From the NCBI GenBank assembly GCA_002452745.1, contig DKFC01000042.1, positions 1 to 59,713 on the forward strand: a stretch of DNA of 59,713 nucleotides, read 5' to 3'. Source of the stretch: Firmicutes bacterium UBA6806 (GTDB lineage: Bacteria; Bacillota; Clostridia; Peptostreptococcales; Acidaminobacteraceae). The notes below the pieces were generated by a model that saw only the letters and a program-made list of their open reading frames with translations, was not told where the DNA came from and searched no databases. Within the stretch, counting starts at the first letter, position 1. Every line of letters starts with the position of its first letter. Positions 35,164 through 44,070 of this stretch are shown here, piece by piece. Both the position numbers and the translations under genes were made by a program.

Positions 35164-35338
35164 TGAAAACCTCCTGTTATTTCGATATTTTCCTAGTCCC
35201 TTAACATTATACTATATAAAGTCGCATCTTTTCTGTTCAATGACGGTCTCTTGAACAAAATAGGCCGCAAAAATAGAGGCGACACCGCAAATTGAGTAAT
35301 CCTCAAAGAACAATGCCGCAACTGCAAAATCAAATTGA

Positions 35339-35866
35339 TTAATCGATTTCAATAATAGAGCCATCTGTGCCCTTTATGAAGAATGAAGATGGATTAATGG
35401 AATCGGCTTTTGCGAGTTCCATCTGTTTTAAAACCCTGCTCCACGCTTTGTCAAAATACTCATACGCCCTATCCCAAACTTCACCTTCAGGCCAGCCAGT
35501 GTGGGTTAGAGTAACTGCTGTGTAATCTGACTTTACTTTTTCAAATTGTATGACAATCCACGTTTTATAAGCATGATTTCGAACATATTCAAAATCAACA
35601 GGTGCATTCCAAGTAAAGGAGATCATCTCCCCTGGCAGATAAGAGAGGATTTGACACCCTTCCGATCCCTGACGTCCTTTCGGTTCGGTTTCATCAAAAT
35701 AAATTTCAAAAGGGCCAAAGGGTCTAAGTTCCATCTTACAATTTGCGCCAAAGACTTTGCGAAGTCCCTGTTCTGTTGTCCAGAGCCACCATGCGTGTTC
35801 AACAGAGTGATTCATCATGCATATTTTTCTGATTTTTCGGGTTGAGAGAATGAGCTTCTCTTCCAT
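35339..35866 (-). CDS. START/AHSA1-like (SRPBCC) protein
   Basis: A 175-residue soluble protein of the SRPBCC helix-grip fold. The AHSA1 pattern is visible: VEHAWWLWTTEQGLRKVFG, then FEIYFDE, GEMISFTWNAP, and the C-terminal GWPEGEVWDRAYEYFDKAWSRVL, which is typical of the Activator-of-Hsp90-like group. Such proteins bind hydrophobic ligands; no specific role is known here. The Met at 35866 has GGAGG seven bases before it, whereas the one two codons earlier would be too close, so the later Met is chosen. Confidence 0.75.
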   Translation of the reverse strand: MEEKLILSTRKIRKICMMNHSVEHAWWLWTTEQGLRKVFGANCKMELRPFGPFEIYFDETEPKGRQGSEGCQILSYLPGEMISFTWNAPVDFEYVRNHAYKTWIVIQFEKVKSDYTAVTLTHTGWPEGEVWDRAYEYFDKAWSRVLKQMELAKADSINPSSFFIKGTDGSIIEID

Positions 35867-35893
35867 AATCATACCTCCAAAGTAAGTGTTCTT

Positions 35894-36379
35894 TTACATT
35901 ATAATGGAATGGGTCGCAAATTGAAGGAGTGCTACAATGCAAGCTATTGGGACGACAAGTCTTATAAATTTTAGTTTATGTTTTTGAATGACTCCAAAGT
36001 ATTGTGTGGTTGTCAGTGTTAAGAAGTAATATAATATCCCCATTCCAAGCAATGCCTGAAATCCATATTTCAGTATGTATTCATTGACGTTTTCGGTTGT
36101 GAATGTCACTTTGCTGATATTGATAAATAGATAGAGTATTGCCGCGTACGATTTGCTGATGACCACAAACTGAAGAAAAATAGTTATGTGCCAGCCTAAA
36201 GAGCTCTCTTTAAAGAGATAGTAGCTCCCAAGTATTAGCAATATGCAGATTGCAGTGCCGCATAATAGCGATACCGCACGATAGGCACGATAATTGATTA
36301 ACATGCCTACCAATGCGCTAGCCCCTGCGATCAGACTCACTGCGGCGTATAGAGTAATCGCCAAAGGTCTTTTATTCAT
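35894..36379 (-). CDS. Small multispanning membrane protein, unknown
   Basis: A 161-residue protein with about four membrane helices (residues 6-27, 36-55, 65-85, 100-122, and possibly 135-155). I do not recognise a family. A basic stretch QKHKLKFIRL lies before the last helix. It lies 27 bases upstream of the START-domain gene on the same strand. Confidence 0.65.
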   Translation of the reverse strand: MNKRPLAITLYAAVSLIAGASALVGMLINYRAYRAVSLLCGTAICILLILGSYYLFKESSLGWHITIFLQFVVISKSYAAILYLFINISKVTFTTENVNEYILKYGFQALLGMGILYYFLTLTTTQYFGVIQKHKLKFIRLVVPIACIVALLQFATHSIIM

Positions 36380-36419
36380 GTATTGCTCCTATGTGTGACC
36401 TCAATATAGTTGACTATAA

Positions 36420-36938
36420 TCAGTACATAATTGTTTTGACGACTTGCCAAGTGATGGACTGATCGTCGTTTACTTTGTATTCAAATACGCCTGAACCCAT
36501 GATGTGACCATCTTCAAATCGAGCATAGACCCATTTATCATTGATGAGATCCGCGCTGATAAAGGTCATTGTTCCTCCCAGAACGCCCTCATAGGGAATT
36601 AGCTCTGGTTTGGACAACAGATCAGAGGTGATTTCCATTTCAGATTCGAATCCCATTTTCTCAATTAAATGTCTCTCAAACTCATCTATGACAGGCAGCG
36701 TTTGTTCCAAGGTTTCTATCGTTTGCCTTAGTGTATCTCGTTCAGCCTCAAGTGCGGTGTTTTTTTCAGTTTCAGATTTAATTGATTTCTGCAGCGCCTC
36801 TATTTGCTGTTCAGAATTCGATTTATAGGCTTGAAATTCAGACTCTAAAACACTGCTCCGATTGTAACCGAAAATTAACAATGATAGGCAGATGAGCGAG
36901 ATAAACACAAGAGCCAAATTTTTTTTATCTGAAAGCAT
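36420..36938 (-). CDS. Membrane-anchored coiled-coil protein, unknown
   Basis: A 172-residue protein with one N-terminal helix (about 8-24) and then a coiled coil (about 30-85, EQQIEALQKSIKSETEKNTA and beyond). The C-terminal 70 residues form a small beta-rich domain (GTMTFISADLINDKWVYARF, then DDQSITWQVVKTI). It is probably anchored with the coiled coil outside. No family recognised. Confidence 0.65.
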   Translation of the reverse strand: MLSDKKNLALVFISLICLSLLIFGYNRSSVLESEFQAYKSNSEQQIEALQKSIKSETEKNTALEAERDTLRQTIETLEQTLPVIDEFERHLIEKMGFESEMEITSDLLSKPELIPYEGVLGGTMTFISADLINDKWVYARFEDGHIMGSGVFEYKVNDDQSITWQVVKTIMY

Positions 36939-37076
36939 GTTTACCAGTACCTCCCAAATACACGAAAGCCTTTGCTATAGATGTCTATATCAATTGTAAC
37001 AAATTAGCAGAGGCGTGTGTATGATTTTTATAAGTTTTAAAAGGATCAATTTGAAAAATCCCAATTGAAAGACATA

Positions 37077-38681
37077 TCAATTGAACTTTATAGCTCTTTT
37101 CAGATCTGCCATAGCAGATTCGAGGATGGATCGTGGACAAGCGACATTTAAACGAATGTACCCTTCTCCATGAAGCCCGAAAATAGAGCCGTTATTCACT
37201 GCCATATGTGCTTTTTCCACCAATAATCTATCCAGTTCTTCTGAGGACAGTCCAAGTGCTCGGCAGTCCAGCCACTGTAGATATGTACCTTCAGGTAAAT
37301 TGGGCTTTATCTCTGGAAGATGCTCTTCACAAAATGACTTAATATAGAGCATGTTTTCACGAATATAATCAAGGACGGCATTTAACCATTTTTCCCCGCC
37401 ATTAAAAGCCGCTTCTACTCCCTTCAAGCTAAAACTGTTGTTAAGCTCAATATCATACCGGCTAAAAAACGACGAAAGCGCTTCCCTCTGCTGAGAATCC
37501 TTGGCGATGATAAATGAAGCCTGAAGTCCTGCGATGTTAAAGGCCTTTGTTGCAGAGACAAATGTAGGGATACTTCTCTCAGCAATGGTCTGCATAGATG
37601 TGTGCACAAAAGGCTTAAAGACCAAATCACAGTGAATTTCATCAGAGACAATTTGCACATTGTTTTTTGAGCAAATTTCTTCCAGGCGTCTGAGCTCATC
37701 AGGTCGCCAAACTCTTCCAACTGGATTATGAGGATTGCATAGAATCAAAAGTGTGGCGTCTTTTGCTTGCTGCTCAAGTTCATCATAGTTCATAGCATAA
37801 TCCCCATCTGTGAAAATTAAGGGGTTTTCAACTACAATTCTGCCGCTGTTTTCAATGGCTGCATAGAATGGATGATATACAGGCGGCTGTATAATCACTT
37901 TATCCTTCGGTTTTGTGAGCGCCTCAACAGAGACGTTGATAGACGTCACTGCTCCCGGACTGTGGATTAGATGATGGGGGGCTATATTCATGCCATGCTT
38001 GCGGTTAAACCAGTTTACTGCAGCATCCCAGTAGTCGTCAGGTCTTGCTGTATAGCCATATATTTTATCTAATGCCCTGTCGTTTAAGGCAATAGAGATG
38101 GATTCCGCCACTTCAAAATCCATGTCGGCAACCCAAAGCGAATGTTTAATTGAGCCGTTAAATCGCTTCTCCAGTTCAAAGTGTTTAATGGCTGATTGTC
38201 TGCTGCGATCTATGATTCTATCAAAATGAGAGGCAACCATGACTTCAAAAGTTATATCGCTTGCATTTGAAAATTTGTCAATGGTTTTAAATTCAAATTG
38301 CTTATAGAGTTTGATTGCCCTTTCGTTAAACGTGGCCACGGTCAATCTATAGCTATAAAAACCTAGACCAATGCGAATGTCATGAAGTGCTGTCTCTAAA
38401 AGTTCCTTTCCAAGCCCCCGCCCACATAAGTCGGGTCTCAGTCCAAGTCCAACGTCCACATAACCAGAGCAATTATACGGGGTTGATTCTGAATTCAAGG
38501 GAACTCTGGCGGCTTCACCAATGCAGTAAAAACCTACAACTTCATCTGTATTTGAAAGCATCACTTTATAGTGCTCACTTGCATCGGCTTCAGTAAAGTT
38601 ATAAATGTCATAGGGTGCTGGATAACGCCACTTGGATATAATTCCAGCATACGTATCTGTCATTTGGACGATTTTGAACAT
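37077..38681 (-). CDS. Fusion of GNAT acetyltransferase and MalY/PatB-type C-S lyase
   Basis: A 534-residue two-domain protein. Residues 1-150 are a GNAT N-acetyltransferase: the acetyl-CoA loop is LRPDLCGRGLGKELLETAL, and LYKQFEFKTID closes the fold. From about 153 (FDRIIDRSRQSAIKHFELEKRF) a full MalY/PatB aminotransferase-fold lyase follows: WVADMDF, YGYTARPDDYW, ILCNPHNPVGRVWR, VSDEIHCDLVF and SATKAFNIAGLQ with the PLP lysine. MalY/PatB enzymes split cystathionine or related S-conjugates; here an acyltransferase is joined to it. The reading frame is open across the junction and the linker is short, so it is a real fusion and not a frameshift. Confidence 0.88.
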   Translation of the reverse strand: MFKIVQMTDTYAGIISKWRYPAPYDIYNFTEADASEHYKVMLSNTDEVVGFYCIGEAARVPLNSESTPYNCSGYVDVGLGLRPDLCGRGLGKELLETALHDIRIGLGFYSYRLTVATFNERAIKLYKQFEFKTIDKFSNASDITFEVMVASHFDRIIDRSRQSAIKHFELEKRFNGSIKHSLWVADMDFEVAESISIALNDRALDKIYGYTARPDDYWDAAVNWFNRKHGMNIAPHHLIHSPGAVTSINVSVEALTKPKDKVIIQPPVYHPFYAAIENSGRIVVENPLIFTDGDYAMNYDELEQQAKDATLLILCNPHNPVGRVWRPDELRRLEEICSKNNVQIVSDEIHCDLVFKPFVHTSMQTIAERSIPTFVSATKAFNIAGLQASFIIAKDSQQREALSSFFSRYDIELNNSFSLKGVEAAFNGGEKWLNAVLDYIRENMLYIKSFCEEHLPEIKPNLPEGTYLQWLDCRALGLSSEELDRLLVEKAHMAVNNGSIFGLHGEGYIRLNVACPRSILESAMADLKRAIKFN

Positions 38682-38804
38682 GGCTCTCTCTCCTTATCAG
38701 CGTCAATTTATTGTCTGTCAGTTTAAAGTGTATCAATATAAGCTATTATATCATAAATTTATAGACGATTATATGAACTCACTCATGTCCGTAAACTCAA
38801 TTCA

Positions 38805-40316
38805 TCAGATTTGTTCCAAGGAGAGCCGTTTGAAAATCTCATCAAATTTCAGATGATATTTCTTGAAGATCTCGAGAATTTCAGGGTCAAAATGCGAAGG
38901 CATGACCCTCCCATCACCATTTACGATGATATCATATGCCTTTTCATGAGAAAAACCGACTTTGTAAGACCTTGGACTCCTCAACGCATCGTAAACATCT
39001 GCAAGAGTGACAATCCGTGCAGACAGTGGTATTGCATCTCCTGATATATGATTTGGATAGCCTGAACCATCATATTTTTCATGATGATTTAAGGCGATTT
39101 CAGAGGCCATCTTTAAGTAATTTGACTGCCCTACAATTGTCTTTCCATAAATCGTATGACGTGTCATCTCCTCAAATTCTTGATCGTCAAGCGGCCCTTT
39201 TTTCCGAAGAATTTGATTGTCCACATAGATTTTTCCAACATCATGCATCTGTGCGCTCTTGTAGATTTCTTTGACAAAGGCATCACTTAGATTTAGCTTT
39301 TCAGCTATAAAACGGGCATACTCGTTGACCCTTCTAATATGTTGTCCAGTGGAGTCATCACTTGCCTCTGCCGCTCTGGCAAGCGCATCCAAGGTGTAGT
39401 CAAATGCCTCTTCTACTTCATTGATTTGAACCTGAATATTTTCAAGTAAATCGAGCATGACGGTGGCGGCTTTGAGAATGGAAGCGTCATATCCTGTGAC
39501 AGAGTTGTTGTAATTGACCCCTATGACCACTACTTGATCCATGCCATATCCAGCAAAGTTTTCGACAATGTCCATGTGGGCTTTGAGAGTAAAGGGAAAC
39601 AGTTCAACAGAGGTGTCTATATCTGAATATTTTTTTTCAAATAGATTCATCTTGAAGCCGTTTTCTGCGTAGATATCGAATCCGAAATGCATGGCCTCAT
39701 TTAAATCAAAGGAGATGTCGTGTGTATATTCATCGCTTTCCCGATTTCTTTCAAACAAAGTGCAATGGAGATTTTGCTTGATAATCCATATTTTTTGAGG
39801 TTTATTGGACAAGACGGGATTGTCTTTTAAAAAACTGTTTAAAATATTGCCATACATGAGCATTGGTTCTGGTTCAGCTTGATCAATATACTTTCTGAGG
39901 ATGCTCTTTGTATCTGTGGACATGGTATCTAGCGTATCAAAGGCCTCTGATACGTTGTCATATTGCCTCTTAAATAGCTTAGCTTGCTTGAATAAATTTT
40001 CGTACTGCATTTTAAAGGTTTCATAGTTCAAAACAATTTCGCCGTTTAAACTAGATGAGATTTCCATCCTCTCCTCTAGGGCAAGATAAATAACGGGAAT
40101 ATACGTTAAATCGTGGACTGACTTTATAATTTCGAGGGTTTGATGGTTAAAATCATGCAAGTCCACGAGAAGATAGAGCGGTGAATGCATAAAGCTCTTT
40201 TGCATGACCTCGCCAATCTGCGACTTGATTAAATTATAATCCGTGCGAACGAATAATTCGTTGACTGTTTGATAGGCTGTTTCAGTCTTGGTAATCAAAA
40301 TCAAGTTGGTTTTCAT
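38805..40316 (-). CDS. HD-GYP domain protein with degenerate receiver-like N-terminus
   Basis: A 503-residue protein ending in an HD-GYP domain (about 310-500) with HDVGKIYVDNQILRKKG, ALNHHEKYDGSGYP and ADVYDALRSPRSYK, the residues of cyclic-di-GMP phosphodiesterases. The N-terminus (about 1-110) has a receiver-like shape (YLLVDLHD) but lacks the conserved lysine region, so it may not be phosphorylated. A middle region (about 150-290) may be GAF-like. It overlaps the receiver-STAS gene by four bases and is the last member of a three-gene signalling cassette. Confidence 0.85.
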   Translation of the reverse strand: MKTNLILITKTETAYQTVNELFVRTDYNLIKSQIGEVMQKSFMHSPLYLLVDLHDFNHQTLEIIKSVHDLTYIPVIYLALEERMEISSSLNGEIVLNYETFKMQYENLFKQAKLFKRQYDNVSEAFDTLDTMSTDTKSILRKYIDQAEPEPMLMYGNILNSFLKDNPVLSNKPQKIWIIKQNLHCTLFERNRESDEYTHDISFDLNEAMHFGFDIYAENGFKMNLFEKKYSDIDTSVELFPFTLKAHMDIVENFAGYGMDQVVVIGVNYNNSVTGYDASILKAATVMLDLLENIQVQINEVEEAFDYTLDALARAAEASDDSTGQHIRRVNEYARFIAEKLNLSDAFVKEIYKSAQMHDVGKIYVDNQILRKKGPLDDQEFEEMTRHTIYGKTIVGQSNYLKMASEIALNHHEKYDGSGYPNHISGDAIPLSARIVTLADVYDALRSPRSYKVGFSHEKAYDIIVNGDGRVMPSHFDPEILEIFKKYHLKFDEIFKRLSLEQI

Positions 40317-41014
40317 TTCAGATAATTCTCCTCTTTCATTTCAATCAGGCGGCGCAGATTCTCATCTTCGGCATAAGATTCATACTCTCCGCCCAGCTGA
40401 ATCACTTCACTTCCATATGAGATCAATTCATTTAAGTAAACGGATTCCATCTTGCGCACTGTGCCAAAGTCAAATTTAATTTTGAGGGGTTTGATGAACT
40501 TGATTCCCTGTAGGGTCATATTTAACTTGGTCATGTCCTCTGAGTTAAATGTCTCAAATAACCTAATGTGGAAAACGCCCTCTTTATTCTCGATTTCAAA
40601 GCCCTCTTTAGGCTCAGGAGAAAGCACCTCAGGTCCAACCGTCTCAGCGGCTTCTTTGAGAAGCACCTCACTTAAAACGCTAATCACTTTATCTTTATCT
40701 ATTGGTTTAATAATATAATGTCTAGCCCCATTTTTTAGAGCATCATAAACCATTTTCTTCTGATTTAGAGCACTAATCATGATGATATTGGCATCTGGAA
40801 ACTTGGCCACAATTGCCTTTGTAGCTTCTACCCCTGTCATGACTGGCATGGAGATATCCATAGTCACTAAGTCTGGCTTTAATTTTTCATATAAGGAGCA
40901 CGCCTCTTTACCATTTTGGGCTTCTCCGACAATTGTATGCCCAACGTCTGTCAGGATTCGCTTTAGATTTAGTCGCATCACGGTTGAATCATCGACAATC
41001 ATTATTCTAGCCAT
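40313..41014 (-). CDS. Receiver domain with C-terminal STAS-like domain
   Basis: A 233-residue protein. Residues 1-120 are a CheY-like receiver (MIVDDSTVMR, LVTMDISMPVMTG with the acceptor Asp, SALNQ, YIIKPID with the Lys). The remaining ~95 residues, after a linker rich in Pro/Glu, resemble a STAS (anti-sigma antagonist) fold: GVFHIRLFETFNSEDMTKLN, KIKFDFGTVRKMESVYLNEL. It overlaps the kinase gene by 13 bases and the HD-GYP gene by four, so it is the likely phosphate acceptor of that kinase. The STAS call is an inference. Confidence 0.8.
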   Translation of the reverse strand: MARIMIVDDSTVMRLNLKRILTDVGHTIVGEAQNGKEACSLYEKLKPDLVTMDISMPVMTGVEATKAIVAKFPDANIIMISALNQKKMVYDALKNGARHYIIKPIDKDKVISVLSEVLLKEAAETVGPEVLSPEPKEGFEIENKEGVFHIRLFETFNSEDMTKLNMTLQGIKFIKPLKIKFDFGTVRKMESVYLNELISYGSEVIQLGGEYESYAEDENLRRLIEMKEENYLK

Positions 41015-43881
41015 AGTGAGTCCTCCTCCACGAGGGTATTTTCAGATTGTATCATGTGTACACTCCATTCATATTCTTTATAAGTTAAATTGAAAGTCAT
41101 CATTTCTGAGTTTGTATTTTTTACATATGCCCCTTGATTGGTGATAATTGCTGGAATTCCAATATGAAGGAAGTCACTGCTGTTATCCAGTCGTCCAAGA
41201 GTATTTCCAAGAACTGTGTTGGTCACCTCTGCAAGTACATCTTCCACATACTGTTCAATATTTTCATGTCGCTCACTTTCAATTAAAAAAGTGGTAGCAA
41301 GTTTATCGCCTAGCTTCTGGTTGACACTGACCATCACAAGCGCATTTACAATCCCCTTTAGATTTACAAGTGCTGTCAGCTGTTTTAATTCAATTCGGTT
41401 TGATTTAACCAGCTCTGTTTGGATGGAAACAGGGTCACTTTCCACGTGTTTCTCAATATATTCAACAGATGTTTCTGCAATATATGCCATTAATTTTTGA
41501 GGGAAGATGCCAATAGGATCTTCATCTGCCTGCATTGGCACGGTAAAGATAAATTGAGTTCCCTTATTGGGGGCGGTCTTAACATCAATATGACCTAAAA
41601 GAGCATCTACTTCTCGCTTTACAGCAGATAAACCAATCCCCCGTCCAGATAGGTCAGTGGCATGCTCTGTGGTGCTGAAGCGATCATCAAAAATCAACAT
41701 CAGCTCATTTATATCCGCCTCAGGCATATTATAACCCATTTGCTGTGCTTTTTCCTTCACTGCTTCTATGTCAATGCCACGTCCGTCGTCTGTTATGGAA
41801 ACAATGAGGCTGTCCTTTGAGCGACTCACATGACACTGAATACTTCCCATCATGTCTTTTCCCGCTTCTACACGTTCATCGGGAGACTCTATTCCATGAT
41901 CCACGGCATTTCTAAAGACGTGTACTAAGCTCTTGACAAATGGTTGGAATCTCACTTCATCTACTAAGATCTCCTCTGCTTCAATTTCGAAACTGTAGAT
42001 GGTTTTATCCAGCCGTTCTGCCAATTTCAAAGAATACTCAGGATACATTTTGAACAAATCCTTTACGGGTTTGTGGCAGAGACTTCTGATCTCTGGCAAT
42101 AGAACTCTGCAATCCTGTTCAGAAAGAACGGTCTGCATCTTTCGCTCGATGTCGAGAATTCGATTCTTTTCTATGAGGAAGTAATCCTCTCTTACCATGT
42201 AATCTTCACCAACGTAGGTTGTGATAATTTCTAAATCGTGTTTATATGCGGCTTCTAATTTCGCCACATCAAAACAAATCTCAGTACCGTTTTCGTCATC
42301 CATGTGTTTGATGATTTCTGACTCTGCATCATGAAGTGCCGCTGAAATCTCCACAACGTCAAACTGACTGAAGTTGCCCTTAAAAGTGTGAATTTGCCTC
42401 AAAGTATATTGTTTGTTCTCATGCATATCTTCTGTGAAATGCCAATTGCATTCCTTACCCTCGGTTAAAAAGGCTTCAAAACTATCTGCAATTTCAACAA
42501 ACATGGAACGATTTACCAGAGCTTTTACCACCATTTTTAGGATGTGCTGTTCTTTATCCATCATGGCTTCCAGCTTTCGCTTCTCTGTTATATCCGTGAG
42601 AATCACAATCATGGATTTTTCTCTCTGTCTTTGCTTTGAGAGCTTGTATTCTATTTGAATGATTTTGTCATCTTTTAAATATTCATCCGGCAGGAGGGGC
42701 ATGTACAAATGTGCATTGTCTTCATTTCCCTCTAGGATATTGACCAGCAGTTCATCCACAAAGGCGGCTTGATCTTCATCATCAGGGTACACCATACTGG
42801 AAAAGGTTCTACCTGAAATAACTGGGTTTAAGATATCCCTGCATTCTTGCGAATAGCCACTGTGAATTTCGAGATTTGAAGTAAATCGCAAGAACCCCTG
42901 TCCCACGTTATCCAAGATGTCCTTCATTTGAACATTCATGAATTCAAGCTGTTCATTGACAGAGATAAGATGAGCACCTTTCTCTTCAAGCTCTTCATTT
43001 TGCGCAGTGAGTTCAACTTTATGGTCTTCAAGCGTCTCTGCATATTCCCTCATTTTTTCAATAATCAGGTTTGTGGAGTTGGCAAGATGTTCTATCTCCC
43101 GAAGCGGCTTCTTCACTTCCACTTCTGTTCTAAGTGCAGATTCGATATCCCCTTCTGAAACATTATGAAGTTTCCGCTGTAATTCGTTGAGCGGATAGGT
43201 CAGAGATTTGGCCATAATCTTACTCATTAAAAGAGAGACCAAACTGGATAGGAAGGTCGCAATCAGTAAAATCAATATCATGGCAAGCGAGATGCTGATA
43301 ATAATTAGCGGATTGAAGGCAACCCTCACATGTCCAGCCTCTATGCCGTCCAGATTTCTAAAGGTGGCTTCAGAAGCGTGATAAAATCCCGATAAGAGGC
43401 CTTGCTTGCCCTCAAGTTGTTTTGCGTATTCATCGTCCAGTGTTGAGAATACTTTTTTATTACCAATGTAGATTTCTACGAAGACAAATTGAAAATCATT
43501 TTTTAATAATGAATCAGACGCGCCAATCTCCGTTAAATCAACCTTCATCATTTCTTCTTGCTTGTGGATAATAAATCCAGAGCTAAAATTAAAATAAAAG
43601 CGATTCCCAATGGCGTTCAACCACCGCTGAAAAGAAGGATCACCAACATCAATGTCACTAATTTCCGTCTCTCCAAATTTTTTTAGAGACATTGGATTTT
43701 CTAGTTCACCTACAATGTCACTTGCAATAATATTGGAAACGGCCATTCCAAAGGAGTTAACTGCTGCAACGACAATTAGAATAACGATAATAATCAATAG
43801 CAGATTTGAAACGCCTGTATTCAGCATCATGTATTTGTTGATTTGGCGTCTCATACTTCTCTTGTTTTTTTTCATCCCCAT
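41002..43881 (-). CDS. CheA-like membrane kinase fused to a CheX-like phosphatase
   Basis: About 959 residues. Two membrane helices (about 25-48 and 193-217) enclose an extracellular sensor; then a HAMP, a coiled coil, a PAS-like part (about 330-450), an Hpt segment with the phospho-accepting His in RQIHTFKGNFSQF, and a CheA-type ATPase (VHVFRNAVDHGIESPDER, DDGRGID, GRGIGLSAVK). The last ~165 residues look like CheC/CheX: EDVLAEVTNTVLGNTL keeps the Glu-x-x-Asn residues of those phosphatases. Kinase and phosphatase are thus joined in one chain. The start is uncertain: in-frame TTG 43887, ATG 43881 and ATG 43875 all lie well past the only good GGAGG (about 43908). Confidence 0.85.
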   Translation of the reverse strand: MGMKKNKRSMRRQINKYMMLNTGVSNLLLIIIVILIVVAAVNSFGMAVSNIIASDIVGELENPMSLKKFGETEISDIDVGDPSFQRWLNAIGNRFYFNFSSGFIIHKQEEMMKVDLTEIGASDSLLKNDFQFVFVEIYIGNKKVFSTLDDEYAKQLEGKQGLLSGFYHASEATFRNLDGIEAGHVRVAFNPLIIISISLAMILILLIATFLSSLVSLLMSKIMAKSLTYPLNELQRKLHNVSEGDIESALRTEVEVKKPLREIEHLANSTNLIIEKMREYAETLEDHKVELTAQNEELEEKGAHLISVNEQLEFMNVQMKDILDNVGQGFLRFTSNLEIHSGYSQECRDILNPVISGRTFSSMVYPDDEDQAAFVDELLVNILEGNEDNAHLYMPLLPDEYLKDDKIIQIEYKLSKQRQREKSMIVILTDITEKRKLEAMMDKEQHILKMVVKALVNRSMFVEIADSFEAFLTEGKECNWHFTEDMHENKQYTLRQIHTFKGNFSQFDVVEISAALHDAESEIIKHMDDENGTEICFDVAKLEAAYKHDLEIITTYVGEDYMVREDYFLIEKNRILDIERKMQTVLSEQDCRVLLPEIRSLCHKPVKDLFKMYPEYSLKLAERLDKTIYSFEIEAEEILVDEVRFQPFVKSLVHVFRNAVDHGIESPDERVEAGKDMMGSIQCHVSRSKDSLIVSITDDGRGIDIEAVKEKAQQMGYNMPEADINELMLIFDDRFSTTEHATDLSGRGIGLSAVKREVDALLGHIDVKTAPNKGTQFIFTVPMQADEDPIGIFPQKLMAYIAETSVEYIEKHVESDPVSIQTELVKSNRIELKQLTALVNLKGIVNALVMVSVNQKLGDKLATTFLIESERHENIEQYVEDVLAEVTNTVLGNTLGRLDNSSDFLHIGIPAIITNQGAYVKNTNSEMMTFNLTYKEYEWSVHMIQSENTLVEEDSLWLE

Positions 43882-44034
43882 AGGCAATACGGCACTGATT
43901 GCCGTCCTCCTCTCAATAATTAGACTATCTTATGTAATTCATAATACCCCAATTTAAAGGTTTCATAAAGAAAATCAGAATTAATTTTAAATTAAAATAT
44001 TATAAATTTAGCACAGTTTGCTACAAAAATTGAA

Positions 44035-44060
44035 AAAAACAGGCGAAAAAACCTGTTTTA
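44035..44060 (-). terminator. Terminator after nif3
   Basis: AAAACAGG and CCTGTTTT pair around TTTTTTCG, with seven T residues following on the minus strand. Confidence 0.85.
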
Positions 44061-44070
44061 AAGAACTGCT

